In this document: piece by piece, positions 36,121 through 64,000 of the stretch
Position numbering within the stretch: position 1 is the first letter of the stretch
Layout: each line of letters begins with the position of its first letter
DNA from: Saccopteryx bilineata
Taxonomy: Eukaryota; Chordata; Mammalia; Chiroptera; Emballonuridae
Direction of reading: 5' to 3'
DNA length: 64,000 nt
Assembly (NCBI RefSeq): GCF_036850765.1
Contig: NC_089492.1
Location: 291,112,590 to 291,176,589, forward strand
The notes under the pieces: model-generated
Database searches by the model: none
What the model was told of the DNA's origin: nothing
Seen by the model: the letters and a program-made list of their open reading frames with translations, nothing else
Program-made: the position numbers and the translations under genes

Positions 36121-36619
36121 CCGAGGCTTGTGGCCTGACGCAGGAGCTGGCTCCTCCTGCGGGGGTGGAGTAAAAGCCCAGAACAGGCAGAGTCCCGCGA
36201 CTGAGTGTGGGCATGCGGCCCCGCCCGGCCTATGGAGCCAAGGCTTGCAGCTGTCCTGCGAGTGGGCTCCTCCTGCAGTGGCGGGGCGAAAGCCTGGAAT
36301 CAGGCAGAGACCCACAGCTGAGCAAAGGTGCTCACCCCTGCCCTCAGGGCCGAGCATAATCCCACCCGTGGGGGCAGGGCAAAGGCCAAGGCCACCGAGG
36401 CTTTTACACCGGAGCACGTGATCACAGCCCCTCCTGTGAAGGAAAGGTGGAAACTACAGCAACAGCCCCAGTGGGCTGGCACCGGCAATGCCCATACCCG
36501 AATGCCCTAGGCAGTAGCAGCAGAGGGGGTGGCGGGCCTGCAGACAGATCACACCTAGGGAACACAGAGGCCACACCCAGTGGACTCCAGTGGCCAAAAC
36601 CTTCTTTTACACAGACAAA
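36121..36619 (+). promoter_or_regulatory. L1 5' UTR / internal promoter
   Basis: GC-rich leader with two related units (gaggcttgtggcctgacgca and aaggcttgcagctgtcctgc) about 115 bp apart, followed by ORF1 at 36620. L1 5' UTRs act as internal RNA polymerase II promoters. Confidence 0.65.
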
Positions 36620-37514
36620 ATGAGAAGGCAGAGAAATGCAACACAAATGAATCAAGAGAAATTCCCAGGAAAGGACCTGAATGAGTCAGATATAACCAAA
36701 TTACCAGATGCAGAGTTTAAAATAATGATTGTTAGGATGCTCAAAGATATTAGAACAACAATAGATGGTCATTACAAACACCTAAATAAAGAGATAGCAA
36801 ATATAAAAAAGGACATTGAAATAATAAAAAAGAATCAGTCAGAAATGACAAATACAATATCAGAAATGAACACAATGGATGGAATTAAAAGCAGGATGGA
36901 TGAAGCTGAGAATCAAATCAGCGAGTTAGAGGACAAGATAAATGAAGGCATGGAAGCAGAGCAGAAAAAAGAAAAAGAGACTCAAAAAGTCCGAGGAAAC
37001 TCTAAGAGAGCTCTGTGACAACATGAAGAGAAATAACATCCACATCATAGGGGTTCCTGAAGAAGAAGAGAAAGAACAAGGGATAGAGACTTTGTTCAAA
37101 CATATCATAGCTGAAAACTTCCCTAAATTAAGGCAGGAAAACATCTCACAAGTTCAAGAAGCACAGAGAACTCCATTAAAGAGAAACCTAAAGAAATCTA
37201 CACCAAGACACATCATAATTAAAATACCAAAGCTAAGTGATAAAGAGAAAATATTAAAAGCTGCTAGAGAAAAAAGGGCTATCACCTACGAAGGAGCTCC
37301 CTTAAGGATGACTTCCAACTTCTCAACAGAAACACTTGAGGCCAGAAGGGAATGGCAAGAAATATTCAAAGTAATGCAGAACAAGAGCCTACAAACAAGA
37401 CTACTTTATCCAGCAAGGCTATCATTTAAAATTGAAGGAGAAATAAAAAGCTTTCCAGACAAAAAAAACTCAAGGAATTCACTACAACCAAACCAAGGCT
37501 GCAAGAAATGCTAA
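36620..37514 (+). pseudogene. L1 ORF1p, frameshifted
   Basis: The frame from 36620 (MRRQRNATQMNQE) gives the coiled-coil N-terminal part. Near 36960-36990, in an A-rich run, the reading passes to a second frame that contains RNA-recognition and C-terminal motifs (HIIGVPEEEEKEQGIETLF, then FKIEGEIKSF) and ends at a stop at 37512-37514. ORF1p is the L1 RNA-binding trimer. Confidence 0.85.
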
Positions 37515-37585
37515 GGGGCCTGTTGTAAACAGATCAAAGGGGAAAAAGAATATAGCAGAAGAGGAATACAGTTTTAAAGAATAAA

Positions 37586-40500
37586 ATGGCAATAAACAAC
37601 TACATATCAATAATAACCTTAAATGTAAATGGATTAAGTGATCCGATCAAAAGACATAGGGTAGCTGCGTGGATAAGAAAACAGGACCCATACATATGCT
37701 GTATACAAGAGACACACCTTAAAACAAAAGATGCACATAGACTGAAGATAAAAGGATGGAAAAAATATTTTTTCATTTCCACGCAAATGAAAAAAAGTTG
37801 GGGTAGCAATACTTATATCAGACAAAATGGACTTTAAAACAAAGGCTATAGTAAGAGATAAAGAAGATCACTACATAATGATAAAGGGAGCAATCCAACA
37901 GGAAGATATAACCGTTATAAATATCTACGCACCTAATATAGAAGCACCTAAATATATAAAGCAGACTTTGATAGATTTAAAGGGCGAGATCAACAGCAAT
38001 ACTATAACAGTAGGGGATTTCAATACCCCACTAACATCACTAGATATATCTTCAAGAAAGAAAATAACAAAGAAACAGCAGACTTAAAGGACATACTAGA
38101 TCAACTCGATTTAATAGATATCTTCAGAACCTTTCACCCTAAAGCAGCAAAATATACATTCTTTTCAAATGCTCATGGTACATTCTCTAGGACAGACCAC
38201 ATGTTAGGGCACAAAAGCGGCCTCAACAAATTTAAGAAGATTGAAATCATATTGAGCACTTTCTCTGATCACAATGGCATGAAACTAGAAATCAACCACA
38301 ACAGAAAAACTGAAAAATACTCAAACAGTTGGAAACTAAATAGCATGTTATTAAATAATGAATGGGTTAACAATGAGATCAAAGAAGAAACAAAAAAATT
38401 CCTAGAAATGAACAATAATGAGCATACATCAACTCAAAATTTATGGTACACAGCAAAAGCAGTTCTGAGAGGGAAGTTCATAGCATTACAGGCATACCTT
38501 AAAAAGCTAGAAAAAGCTCAAATAAACAACTTGACCCTGCATCTAAAAGAACTAGAAAAAGAACAGCAAGTAAAGCCCAGAGGTAGTAGAAGGAAGGAAA
38601 TAATAAAGATCAGAGTGGAAATCAATGACATAGAGGCTAAAGAAACAATACAGAGGATCAATAAAACCAAGAGCTGGTTCTTTGAAAAGGTAAACAAGAT
38701 CAATAAACCTTTAACCAGACTCACCAAGATAAAAGGAGAGAGGACTCAAATAAATAAAATTAGAAATGAGAGTGGAGAAATAACTGACACAACAGAAATA
38801 CAAAATATTGTAAGAAAATACTATGAAGAACTGTATGCCAAAAAACTAGACAACCTAGATGAAATGGACAAATTCCTTGAAACATATCATCTTCCAAAAA
38901 TCAATCTGGAAGAATCAGAAAACCTAAACAGACCGATTACAACAAATGAGATAAAAACAGTTCTCAGAAAACTCCCCAAAAAAGAAAAGTCCTGGGCCTG
39001 ATGGCATCACAAGTGAATTCTACCAAATATTCAAAGAAGAACTAACTCCTATCCTTCTCAAGCTATTTCAAAAAATTCAAGAGGAAGGAAGACTTCCAAG
39101 CGCCTTTTATGAGGTGAGCATAATTCTGATTCCAAAACCAGGCAAAGACAATACAAAAAAAGAAAATTATAGGCCAATATCCCTAATGAATTTAGATACT
39201 AAAATCCTCAACAAAATATTAGCAAACCGGATTCAGCAATACATAAAAAAAATCATACACCATGATCAAGGGGGATTTATTCTGGGGAGGCAAGGCTGGT
39301 ACAATATTCGCAAATCAGTCAATGTGCTTCATCACATAAACAAAAGGAAGGAGAAAAACCACATGATAATTTCAATAGATGCAGTAAAAGCATTTGATAA
39401 AATCCAGCACCCATTCATGATCAAAAATCTCAGCAAAGTGGGAATACAGGGAACATACATCAACATGATAAAAGCCAACTATGACAAACCCACAGCCAAC
39501 ATCATATTCAATGGGCAAAAATTAAAAGCAATCCCCTTAAGATCAGGAACAAGGCAGGGGTGCCACCTTTCACCACTCTTATTCAACATAGTTCTGGAAG
39601 CTCTAGCCACAACAATCAGACAAGAAAAAGAAATAAAAGGCATCCAAATTTGGAAAAGAAGTAAAACTATCATTATTTGCTGATGATATGATATTGTATA
39701 TAGAAAACCCTAAAGTCTCAGTCAAAAAACTACTAGACCTGATAAATGAATTCAGCAAGGTGGCAGGATATAAAATTAATACTCAGAAATCAGAGGCATT
39801 TTTATACACTAACAATGAACTGTCAGAAAGAGAAATTAAGGAAGCAATCCCTTTCACCATTGCAACCAAAAAAAATAAAAGTACTTAGGAATAAATTTAA
39901 CCAGAGAGATTAAAGACTTGTACTCAGAAAATTATAAAAACCTTGATAAAAGAAATCAGGGAAGATACAAACAAGTGGAAGTATATACCGTGCTCATGGT
40001 TAAGAAGAATAAACATCATTAAAATGTCTATATTACCCAAAGCAATTTATAAATTCAATGCAATACCAATGACTTACTTCAAAGATATAGAACACATATT
40101 CTAAAAATTTATATGGAACCAAAAGAGAACACGAATAGCCTCAGCAATCTTGAAAAGAAAGAATAAAGTTAGAGGTATCACACTTCGGATTTGAAGTTAT
40201 ACTACAAGTCCATTGTACTCAAAACAGTCTGGTACTGGCATAAGAACAGGCATATAGGTCAATGGAACAGAACAGAGAACCCAGAAATAAACCCACACTT
40301 TTATGGACAACTGATATTTGACAAAGGAGGTAAGAGCATACATTGGAGTAAAGACAGCCTCTTCAACAAATGGTGTTGGGAAAATTGGACAGCTACCTGC
40401 AAAAAAATGAAACTAGCCCACCAACTTACACCATTCACAAAATTAAACTCAAAATGGATAAAAGACTTAAATGTAAGCCGTAAAACCATAAGCATCTTAG

Positions 40501-41609
40501 AAGAAAACATAGGCAGTAAGCTCTCTGACATCTCTTGCAGCAATATATTTGCTGACTTATCTCCACGGGCAAGTAAAATAAAAGACAGGATAAACAAATG
40601 GGACTATATCAAACTAAAAAGCTTTTGCACAGCTAAAGACAATAAGAACAGAATAAAAAGACAAACTACACAATGGGAGAACATATTTGACAATACGTCT
40701 GATAAGGGGTTAATAACCAAAATTTATAAAGAACTTGTAAAACTCAATACCAGGAAGACAAACAATCCAATCAAAAAATGGGTGAAAGAAATGAATAGAC
40801 ACTTCTCCAGGGCCTGACCTGTGGTGGCGCAGTGGATAAAGCGTCGACCTGGAAATGCTGAGGTCGCCGGTTCGAAACCCTGGGCTTGCCTGGTCAAGGC
40901 ACATATGGGAGTTGATGCTTCCAGCTCCTCCCCCCTTCTCTCTCTCCTCTCTCTCCCTTTCTGTCTCTCTCCTCTCTAAAAATGAATAAATAAAATTAAA
41001 AAAAAAAAAAAGAGACACTTCTCCAAAGAGGACATATAGATGGCCAATAGGCATATGAAAAAATGCTCAACATCGCTAATCATTAGAGAAATGCAAATTA
41101 AAACCACGATGAGATATCACCTCACACCAGCCAGAATGGCGCTCATTAACAAAACAACACAGACTAAGTGCTTGCGAGGATGTGGAGAAAAGGGAACCCT
41201 CCTGCACTGCTGGTGGGAATGCAGACTGGTGCAGCCACTGTGGAAAACAGTATGGAGATTCCTCAAGAAATTAAAAATCAAACTGCCTTTTGACCCAGCT
41301 ATCCCACTTTTAGGAATATACCCCAAGGACACCATAGAACAGCTCCAAAAGGAGAAATGTACCCCCATGTTTGTGGCAGCATTGTTCACAATAGCGAAGA
41401 TCTAGAACCAGCCCAAGTGTCCATCAGTGGATGAGTGGATTAAAAAGCTTTGGTACATATATACTATGGAATACTACTCAGCCATAAGAAATGATGACAT
41501 CGGATCATTTACAACAACATGGATGGACCTTGATAACATTATACTGAGCAAAATAAGTAAATCAGAAAAAACTAAGAACTATATGATTCCATACATAGGT
41601 GGGACATAA
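37586..41609 (+). pseudogene. L1 ORF2p (endonuclease and reverse transcriptase), broken
   Basis: It starts MAINNYISIITLNVNGL with the endonuclease landmarks IQETHLKTKD, VGDFNTPL and FSDHNGM. Reverse transcriptase follows with [40 protein letters not shown], and the catalytic FADD at 39676-39687. The C-terminal Cys/His-type region ([16 protein letters not shown]) and MEYYSAI end the protein. Frame breaks occur near 37800, 38090, 39000, 39665 and 39890-40190, a SINE interrupts it at 40810, and a stop lies at 41403-41405. Confidence 0.9.
40810..41012 (+). mobile_element. tRNA-derived SINE inside L1 ORF2
   Basis: Intact member of the short family: gcctgacctgtggtggcgca head, ggttcgaaacc box B, CT-rich body, ctctaaaaatgaataaat then poly(A). 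Direct duplication agacacttctcca lies at 40797-40809 and 41013-41025. This insertion postdates the L1. Confidence 0.92.
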
Positions 41610-41834
41610 AAATGAGACTCAGCGACATGAACAAGAGTGTGGTGGTTAGGGGGGGAGAGGGAGGGGTTGGGGGAGGGGAGGGGCACAAAGTAAACCAGTT
41701 AGAAGGTGACGGAAAACAATTTGACTTTGGGTGAGGGGTATGCAGCATAATCAAATGTCAAAATAACCTGGAGATGTTCTCTCTGAACATATGTACCCTG
41801 ATTTATCAATGTCACCCCATTAAAATTAATAAAA

Positions 41835-41995
41835 AAAAAGACACAGAGTAGCAGAATGGATTAAAAAAGAAAATCCAACAGTATGCTGCCTATAAGAAAC
41901 ACATCTAAGCTACAAGGATAAAAACAAATTCCAAGTGAAAGGTTGGAAAACAATACTCCAAATAACATCCAAAAAAAGCAGGTGTAAAAAAAGTC
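41835..41995 (+). repeat. Older L1, right part (ORF2 endonuclease start)
   Basis: Continues the older L1 after the younger insertion: a frame-broken stretch with cagtatgctgcctataagaa corresponds to the endonuclease region. It ends abruptly near 41995 without a poly(A) tail. Confidence 0.7.
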
Positions 41996-42990
41996 TCACT
42001 AAAGATGCCAAGGCCACCCTTGGACACATACATCACTGGGCTCAGGCCTCGAGGATGTTGCTAAGGTACTGGTTTCTGAGTCGTATGTGGAGGTGATTTT
42101 CCCATTCAACATCCCAGACCCTTGTTCCCCGTCCAGTTCTGTGACGTTGGTGCATCTGTGGTTCAGATTCCTGTCGCCGTGGTGGGACGGGGACCCATCT
42201 GGCTCCACCGTCCATGGTGGGCCCCGGTGACCGATGACAGCTCTGGGGAAAGCACGTGCGGGTTTTGTGCAGAGGAGTGTGTGCGCATAATCCAGGTGGG
42301 GCGTCGCCTGGCCCTGCCTGACCTGTCCTGGCTGCATCTGGCCTCTCCGGGCCTGCTGGCACCTGGTGGCCCTGAGGTGTGCTCCCCGCCCCCGTGAGCA
42401 CCCAAGGACCGTGGGCATGGCTTCGCCTCACCTCTATCTCTTTGTCAGTCTGATGTCTAAAGTCTCAGCCTCTCGAAGTTGAGTGGCTTTTGAGAGCCCA
42501 AGTTCTGCTGTGATGGGTCCTTAATCCTTATCCACAGTTCTGAAATCCAGAAGTCTGAGGAGTGGAAAACGAACATGGAACCCGTGTGGCCAGATGCCTG
42601 AGCTGAGTGGCACGAGCTCCCGCCGTCTTTCCCCAGTAGCAAGGACACGCCCGACTCCACATGGCATGGAGGTGTTTGTGATCTCCATGGACACCACCTG
42701 TGACCTTTTCTAAAGGTTGAGACCCCTGGATGACCGCGCCGAGGCCAAGGTCTGTCCTGGGAGGCTAGCTGGCTATGCTCAGATGGACCCCTTGCTCACA
42801 GTCATCCTTGTCTTGAGCTGTCGCTGAGCACACAGCTCTGAGGCGGGGTGGGGGTGGGTGCCGGGGTCCATTGCATCCCTGAACACTCAGGAGGAACCCG
42901 AATGGGGCGACCCAGACCAGTGTGGGGGCCGCAGCCCCCCTCACCTGTGAGGAGCCAGTGTTGGCTTTGTGTCTGATTGACTCAGAAGAG
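41996..42990. other. Intergenic between L1 and TP73 3' end
   Basis: No repeat or exon recognised. Frames near 42122 and 42163 are unsupported. Sequence immediately downstream of the TP73 poly(A) site would lie here. Confidence 0.45.
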
Positions 42991-42994
42991 ACAG

Positions 42995-45749
42995 TCATTG
43001 GGGCATATGCTTTATTATCTTACAAAAACAATTTCCCACCGAAACACGGCTAAAAAACACATTTCCCCAAACATGACATTACCCCAAAAAGCTAATAGTG
43101 TTGAGAGATGTCCATTAACACTGCTTGGAGAAGCATTGCAATACATTAAAAACAGCTGGTCTCTGGAACCTCAAAGCCTTAAAGTGCCGTAACTGACCGT
43201 AACAGGGAAGCAGGTGTTCCTGTGACGTGTCCAAGTGACACTGTGTCCCGGAACCATGCATGCTGGGGACTGGGCTGCTGAGCAGTAGGCAGATCAGACT
43301 TGCATGAAATGATGGCTGGTCAGCAACCCCGCCCCGAGCCGATGTGGAGACCCAGCCGAAGCCCCTCATGGTGTGGCTGCAGTGTTCCGGGTGGCGGGGG
43401 ACCTCGAGGATGGGTTAGCTGACACTCCAGGTGTGGGCCTTGGCAGGTGTCTGGCTGTCAGCAGGCAGGAGACCTCCAGACCGAGGGAGTGGCACCCCTC
43501 CCACCTCTTCCGGCCAGAGAAACTGCAGTGCCTCTTTCTCACCTGTGAGATGGCAGGAGCAGGTGCCCCAGACCTCGTGAGGGTGAGATGGGGAGACAGC
43601 ACGTCCAGCCCCCAGGAGCCTAGAGCCTTCTGTGACTGCAGCCTTTGGTCTCCAGGCTGAACTTGAGGAGACTGCAGACCCTTGGCTAAGCACCTCTAGC
43701 TACCTGGCAAAGCCTGGAGCCTGCTCCAATGAGCCAGTTCTGTTAGACCTTGAGGCTCTTAGCTCTGGCTGCCAATCGGAGCCTCCAGGGCACTCTTGAC
43801 AACCTTGCTACGTGGTTCCCCAGGGGTGCAGTGGAGGTGAAGGGTGGCTCCCCTGTCCCACACAGGCACCAGGTTCATGACAGTGCTGCTTTTAAACAAG
43901 TAGAGGTTGGCAATGTTTGGATTCGAGACATCCTGAGATGGGAGTCCTGGTCTGGAACAGCCCTGGTAGAGGGTTTGGGGCAGAGGTGACTGTGGCCTTG
44001 CTCTCATTCCAGTCAGGACAGCTCGGAGCCACTAGAGGGCTCCCTTCCCCTATGAACAGCTCCCCCCCCCCCCCCAAATGAGCCTGAAAATCTAACAAGG
44101 AAATTGGCATTGTAACACCCACTCCGCCTTCAAGGTGGCGAGGGCTGAGTGGGCCCCCCAGTGAGGTTAGCTGCTTCTCCACAGGGCCTGAGGAGTCCTC
44201 CCTGGCTCCACACAGAAGGGCGTCTGGGTGGTGTACAGCAACACCCCAAGGGTAACCAGGGCCAGGTGCCCATCTTCCCCTGGCCTGGGGCCTTACCTGC
44301 TTCTGTGGGGTCACCAGTGAGAGGAGTACCCGTTCCTGCAGGATTAACCCACAGGGACCCTGGCACACAATGGAACCAGCTGATGGGAGAGGACCAGGCA
44401 GGCTGCCCCAGGTCATTATCTCCGCTCTCACTGGGATCCCCCGTCCAGCTGCCTGGTATGAGGGGTTGGCTTCGGCCCCACGACCCACGTTCTCTGGTCT
44501 GTTTCCTGCCCTGCAGCCGGGCTTCCCGTGCACCCTTCAGATCCCTCACGAGCTTCAGTGCTGCCCTGTAAGGACAGGAGGCCTATCCCAGCCCAGAGCC
44601 CGCTTCTCAGCCCTGGGGGTGGGCCTTCCTGCCCACCGCTCCCTACCCCAAGGAGGAGTTCTCTGTGGCTCCTACCCCCAGCTGGCCAGGGTCACCAAGG
44701 GGGCAGAGGTGCTTTTTCCACAGGAGGGCTTCCCCAGCCCAAACGCAGCGCCCTCCCCCGGTGGCCACGATCCAGGTGCTGTCACCTAGTCAAACCAGGG
44801 CCCCCACCTGGTGTGCCCTCGGCTTTCTCAGCCCAGCTCCTTGCTGTAGACCTGGGATACTCCCTAGGTTGTATCCCAAAGGGAATGTTACAAATAAGTT
44901 AAAAAAAAACAACAAAAAACAAAAAAACTGATCCACCGTGTAGAAAAAGGGTATCATTTTATCAAATATTAATTTCTTGTAGTTTGAGGAGCATGCCTTC
45001 CATGTCCATGCTCAGATGGTCACCAGAAAGAGGTGACTGGCCAGTAGTGTTGGCATGGGACTTGGCCGGAACCTCTCCCACACACCCAGGAGGGAACACA
45101 TACTCAGCAATGCCCTCCCGGTCCTCTCCAAGTCCAGTGAAAGTCTAGTTTTCGTTGTGGTCAGGAGGTGGTGGGGAGCTGCATTGGGGTTTGAACCAGC
45201 AGTCCAGTGTGAGAGGGGTGGGCGCTGTGACCCTCCAGTCCAGCCGAGGGACCCAGCCGTGGACAGAGACAGTCTGGAGCACTGACTGTCTGAGAATGTG
45301 TTCTCGATACAGTCACAGAGCCGCTTCTTGAGACGGTGAGCAACACTATTTGGCAGTCCCTCAGCTGAAGCGGTCCTTGTATTCAGGAAGATCTTAGGTG
45401 GAAGCAGCAGAGGAAGAGGAGAGTCCCCAAGGAAGAGGAGGCAGGGAGGCTGCTGGTTCCCCACGAGGCTGGGTGCCCCCCCACCCCAGCCTCAGCACAG
45501 CAGCTCCGGGCATTACTACTGGTCCGGTACACTGTCTGCAGGCGGCCTCTGCCCACTGGTGAAGGCTGGATGTGGCCTTTCCTTGGGCACAGCCCCAGGT
45601 CCTGCTGCCCAGGGCAGTTTTTGACAAAAGAGAAAGCCAGGCTTCTTGGGCTCCAGTCCGCAAATGTCCAGGCTCTGCTCTCCACGGCCGTGGCGGCTCC
45701 CGTCCATGCGCCCAGCCGCGTGCACCCAGCCGCGTGCACCCTCACGACA
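42995..45749 (-). other. TP73: Probable TP73 3' UTR
   Basis: From the exon 14 stop codon leftwards there is no other gene, and the first AATAAA on the minus strand lies at 43016-43011. That gives a 3' UTR of about 2.75 kb, in the range known for human TP73. The cleavage point near 42990-43000 is inferred. The UTR includes a C14 tract at 44062-44075 (G14 in the transcript). Confidence 0.6.
43011..43016 (-). terminator. TP73: Poly(A) signal AATAAA, probably of TP73
   Basis: tttatt on plus reads AATAAA on minus. It is the only canonical signal between here and the TP73 stop that I noticed, and it follows a T-rich stretch on the coding strand. Confidence 0.6.
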
Positions 45750-63073
<17,324 letters not shown>

Positions 63074-63397
63074 CTGGCGGGAAGTGGGAGGAGGGAAGGG
63101 GGAGACCCACAGTCAGGCTGGAGCGCTGAGCCGTCCTGTCCCGGCAGCGGCAGCAGCGGGGAGGTGTCCTGTTACAGCAGCCTTAAAGGGCCAGCCGCGC
63201 CGTCATCCCAAATATTTCCTCAGCCCCCCCCCCCACCATCACCACCACCCTGACAGGTCACTACTTGTGTGGGGATAAACTGACATATTCACCTCGCCCT
63301 CCCCTCCCTCAGCCTCCTGGGAGCCGGGGTTTCGGAGGCTCCCAGAGCACACCTGGAGGCAGCTGCCTGTGGGGGTGCCCCCCCCCCAGCCCTGGAC
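63074..63397 (-). other. TP73 intron 3, left part
   Basis: Immediately upstream of exon 4; C-rich and holding no exon or repeat I recognise. Confidence 0.5.
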
Positions 63398-63835
63398 TGT
63401 AGGAAAATGGCTGAGAGATTAAACTGCAGCCTTGAGACAAGTCTGTGGTGTGGACTTCTGACCACCAAGTCCTGCAGGGGCAAAGCACTGATAAGATTGT
63501 GTAGAGGAAGCAGCTGATAGCGATAGCCATTTTCCTACCTGCCTGGGGGTGGGGTGGGGGGGTAGGTTGGTCCTATTTCTCTGCACCTGAATCCATTGTA
63601 GACTAATTTGACCTAGGCTCTGCTAATCTTCTTAATGAGCCAAGAGACCAATAAATATGATGAAGCTGCAGGGTCCTCCCAGGGAGCTACTTTCTGCCGC
63701 GTGATCTGGGCTCTCAGTCCAAGAGGCTGGGAGTCCCCTGTGCCCATCTTTTCTCTATGTTGTGTCTCGTGTGTTTTTTCTTAAGTCCTGCAGCGCCTTC
63801 CTTTTGTGCATGCCCACGGCTGAGCTGGTCTGGAC
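63398..63835 (+). repeat. LTR-like repeat in TP73 intron 3 (family A)
   Basis: Starts tgtaggaaaatggctgagag, has a small inverted repeat gtaggaaaatggct/agccattttcctac (63399-63412, 63525-63538) and an AATAAA at about 63650. It runs into the block shared with 17225-17484 (ctctatgttgtgtctcgtgt). The LTR-like part may end CA at 63792, but matching continues past it and no target duplication was found. Confidence 0.55.
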
Positions 63836-64000
63836 ACTGGACTCTCCAGGGGCAGCAACGGCCCTGATACCTCACCACTAGTCCCCTGGTTACAGCTCAC
63901 GTGGGGAGACCCCAGCCCCCAGGGACCAAGTGGTGGGAGTCACAGAACTGGGGCAGAGGGCGCCCCAGCACGCAGGGTGCACCACACAGGGCAGATACAC
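63836..64000 (-). other. TP73 intron 3, right edge
   Basis: No feature recognised. Confidence 0.5.

Larger units (their letters stand above)
36121..41834 (+). mobile_element. Full-length LINE-1, plus strand, inactive
   Basis: It has a GC-rich 5' UTR (36121-36619), ORF1, a short spacer, ORF2 and a 3' UTR ending in ttaataaaaaaaa. The target duplication is aaaaagacagaga (36108-36120) against aaaaagacacagag (about 41835-41848), within the older L1. Both ORFs are broken, and a SINE has inserted in ORF2. Completeness with clear duplications suggests a moderately young copy, but it cannot retrotranspose. Confidence 0.9.

Overview
This is a mammalian nuclear genomic window, almost certainly from a bat. 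It holds multi-exon genes with GT/AG introns, tRNA-derived SINEs with GGTTCGA box B heads, young hAT DNA transposons with 8-bp target-site duplications (unusual in mammals outside bats), L1 LINEs and two kinds of endogenous retrovirus. I cannot name the family or species from sequence alone.

Two protein-coding genes are present, both on the minus strand, in the order and relative orientation of human chromosome 1p36.3 (TP73 then CCDC27). TP73, encoding the p53-family transcription factor p73, enters from the right edge. Coding exons 4 to 14 lie between 63073 and 45750, all splice in frame, and encode the end of the transactivation linker, the DNA-binding domain, the tetramerisation domain, the PPxY region and the complete SAM/alpha C-terminus. 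A 3' UTR of about 2.7 kb probably ends near a poly(A) signal at 43011-43016. TP73 exons 1-3 and the deltaN promoter/exon are not in the window. CCDC27, a coiled-coil protein, starts at an ATG at 13983. It runs leftwards through nine in-phase coding exons (473 codons) to 161, and its last exons lie beyond the left edge.

Layout: 1-14000 is CCDC27. Its intron 4 has been enlarged by old L1 fragments, a decayed retrovirus with a tRNA-Phe-type primer site (about 7.1-11.5 kb), a SINE and a hAT MITE. 14000-43000 is intergenic and nearly all transposon-derived. It includes a nested stack at 24388-30275: a SINE split by a hAT transposon, which is split by an ERV-K-like provirus, which carries two further SINEs. 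It also includes a full-length but broken L1 (36121-41834) inserted into an older L1. 43000-63073 is TP73, with a 10-kb intron 4 that is comparatively repeat-poor and holds several islands that look like conserved regulatory DNA. 63074-64000 is TP73 intron 3 with an LTR-like repeat.

I found no unknown protein system. The most informative things here are the nested insertion stack with target-site duplications at each level, the derivation of a MITE at 17.5 kb from the autonomous hAT at 24.4 kb, and the candidate enhancer-like islands in TP73 intron 4. Human protein comparisons are from memory of the families; no alignment was run.
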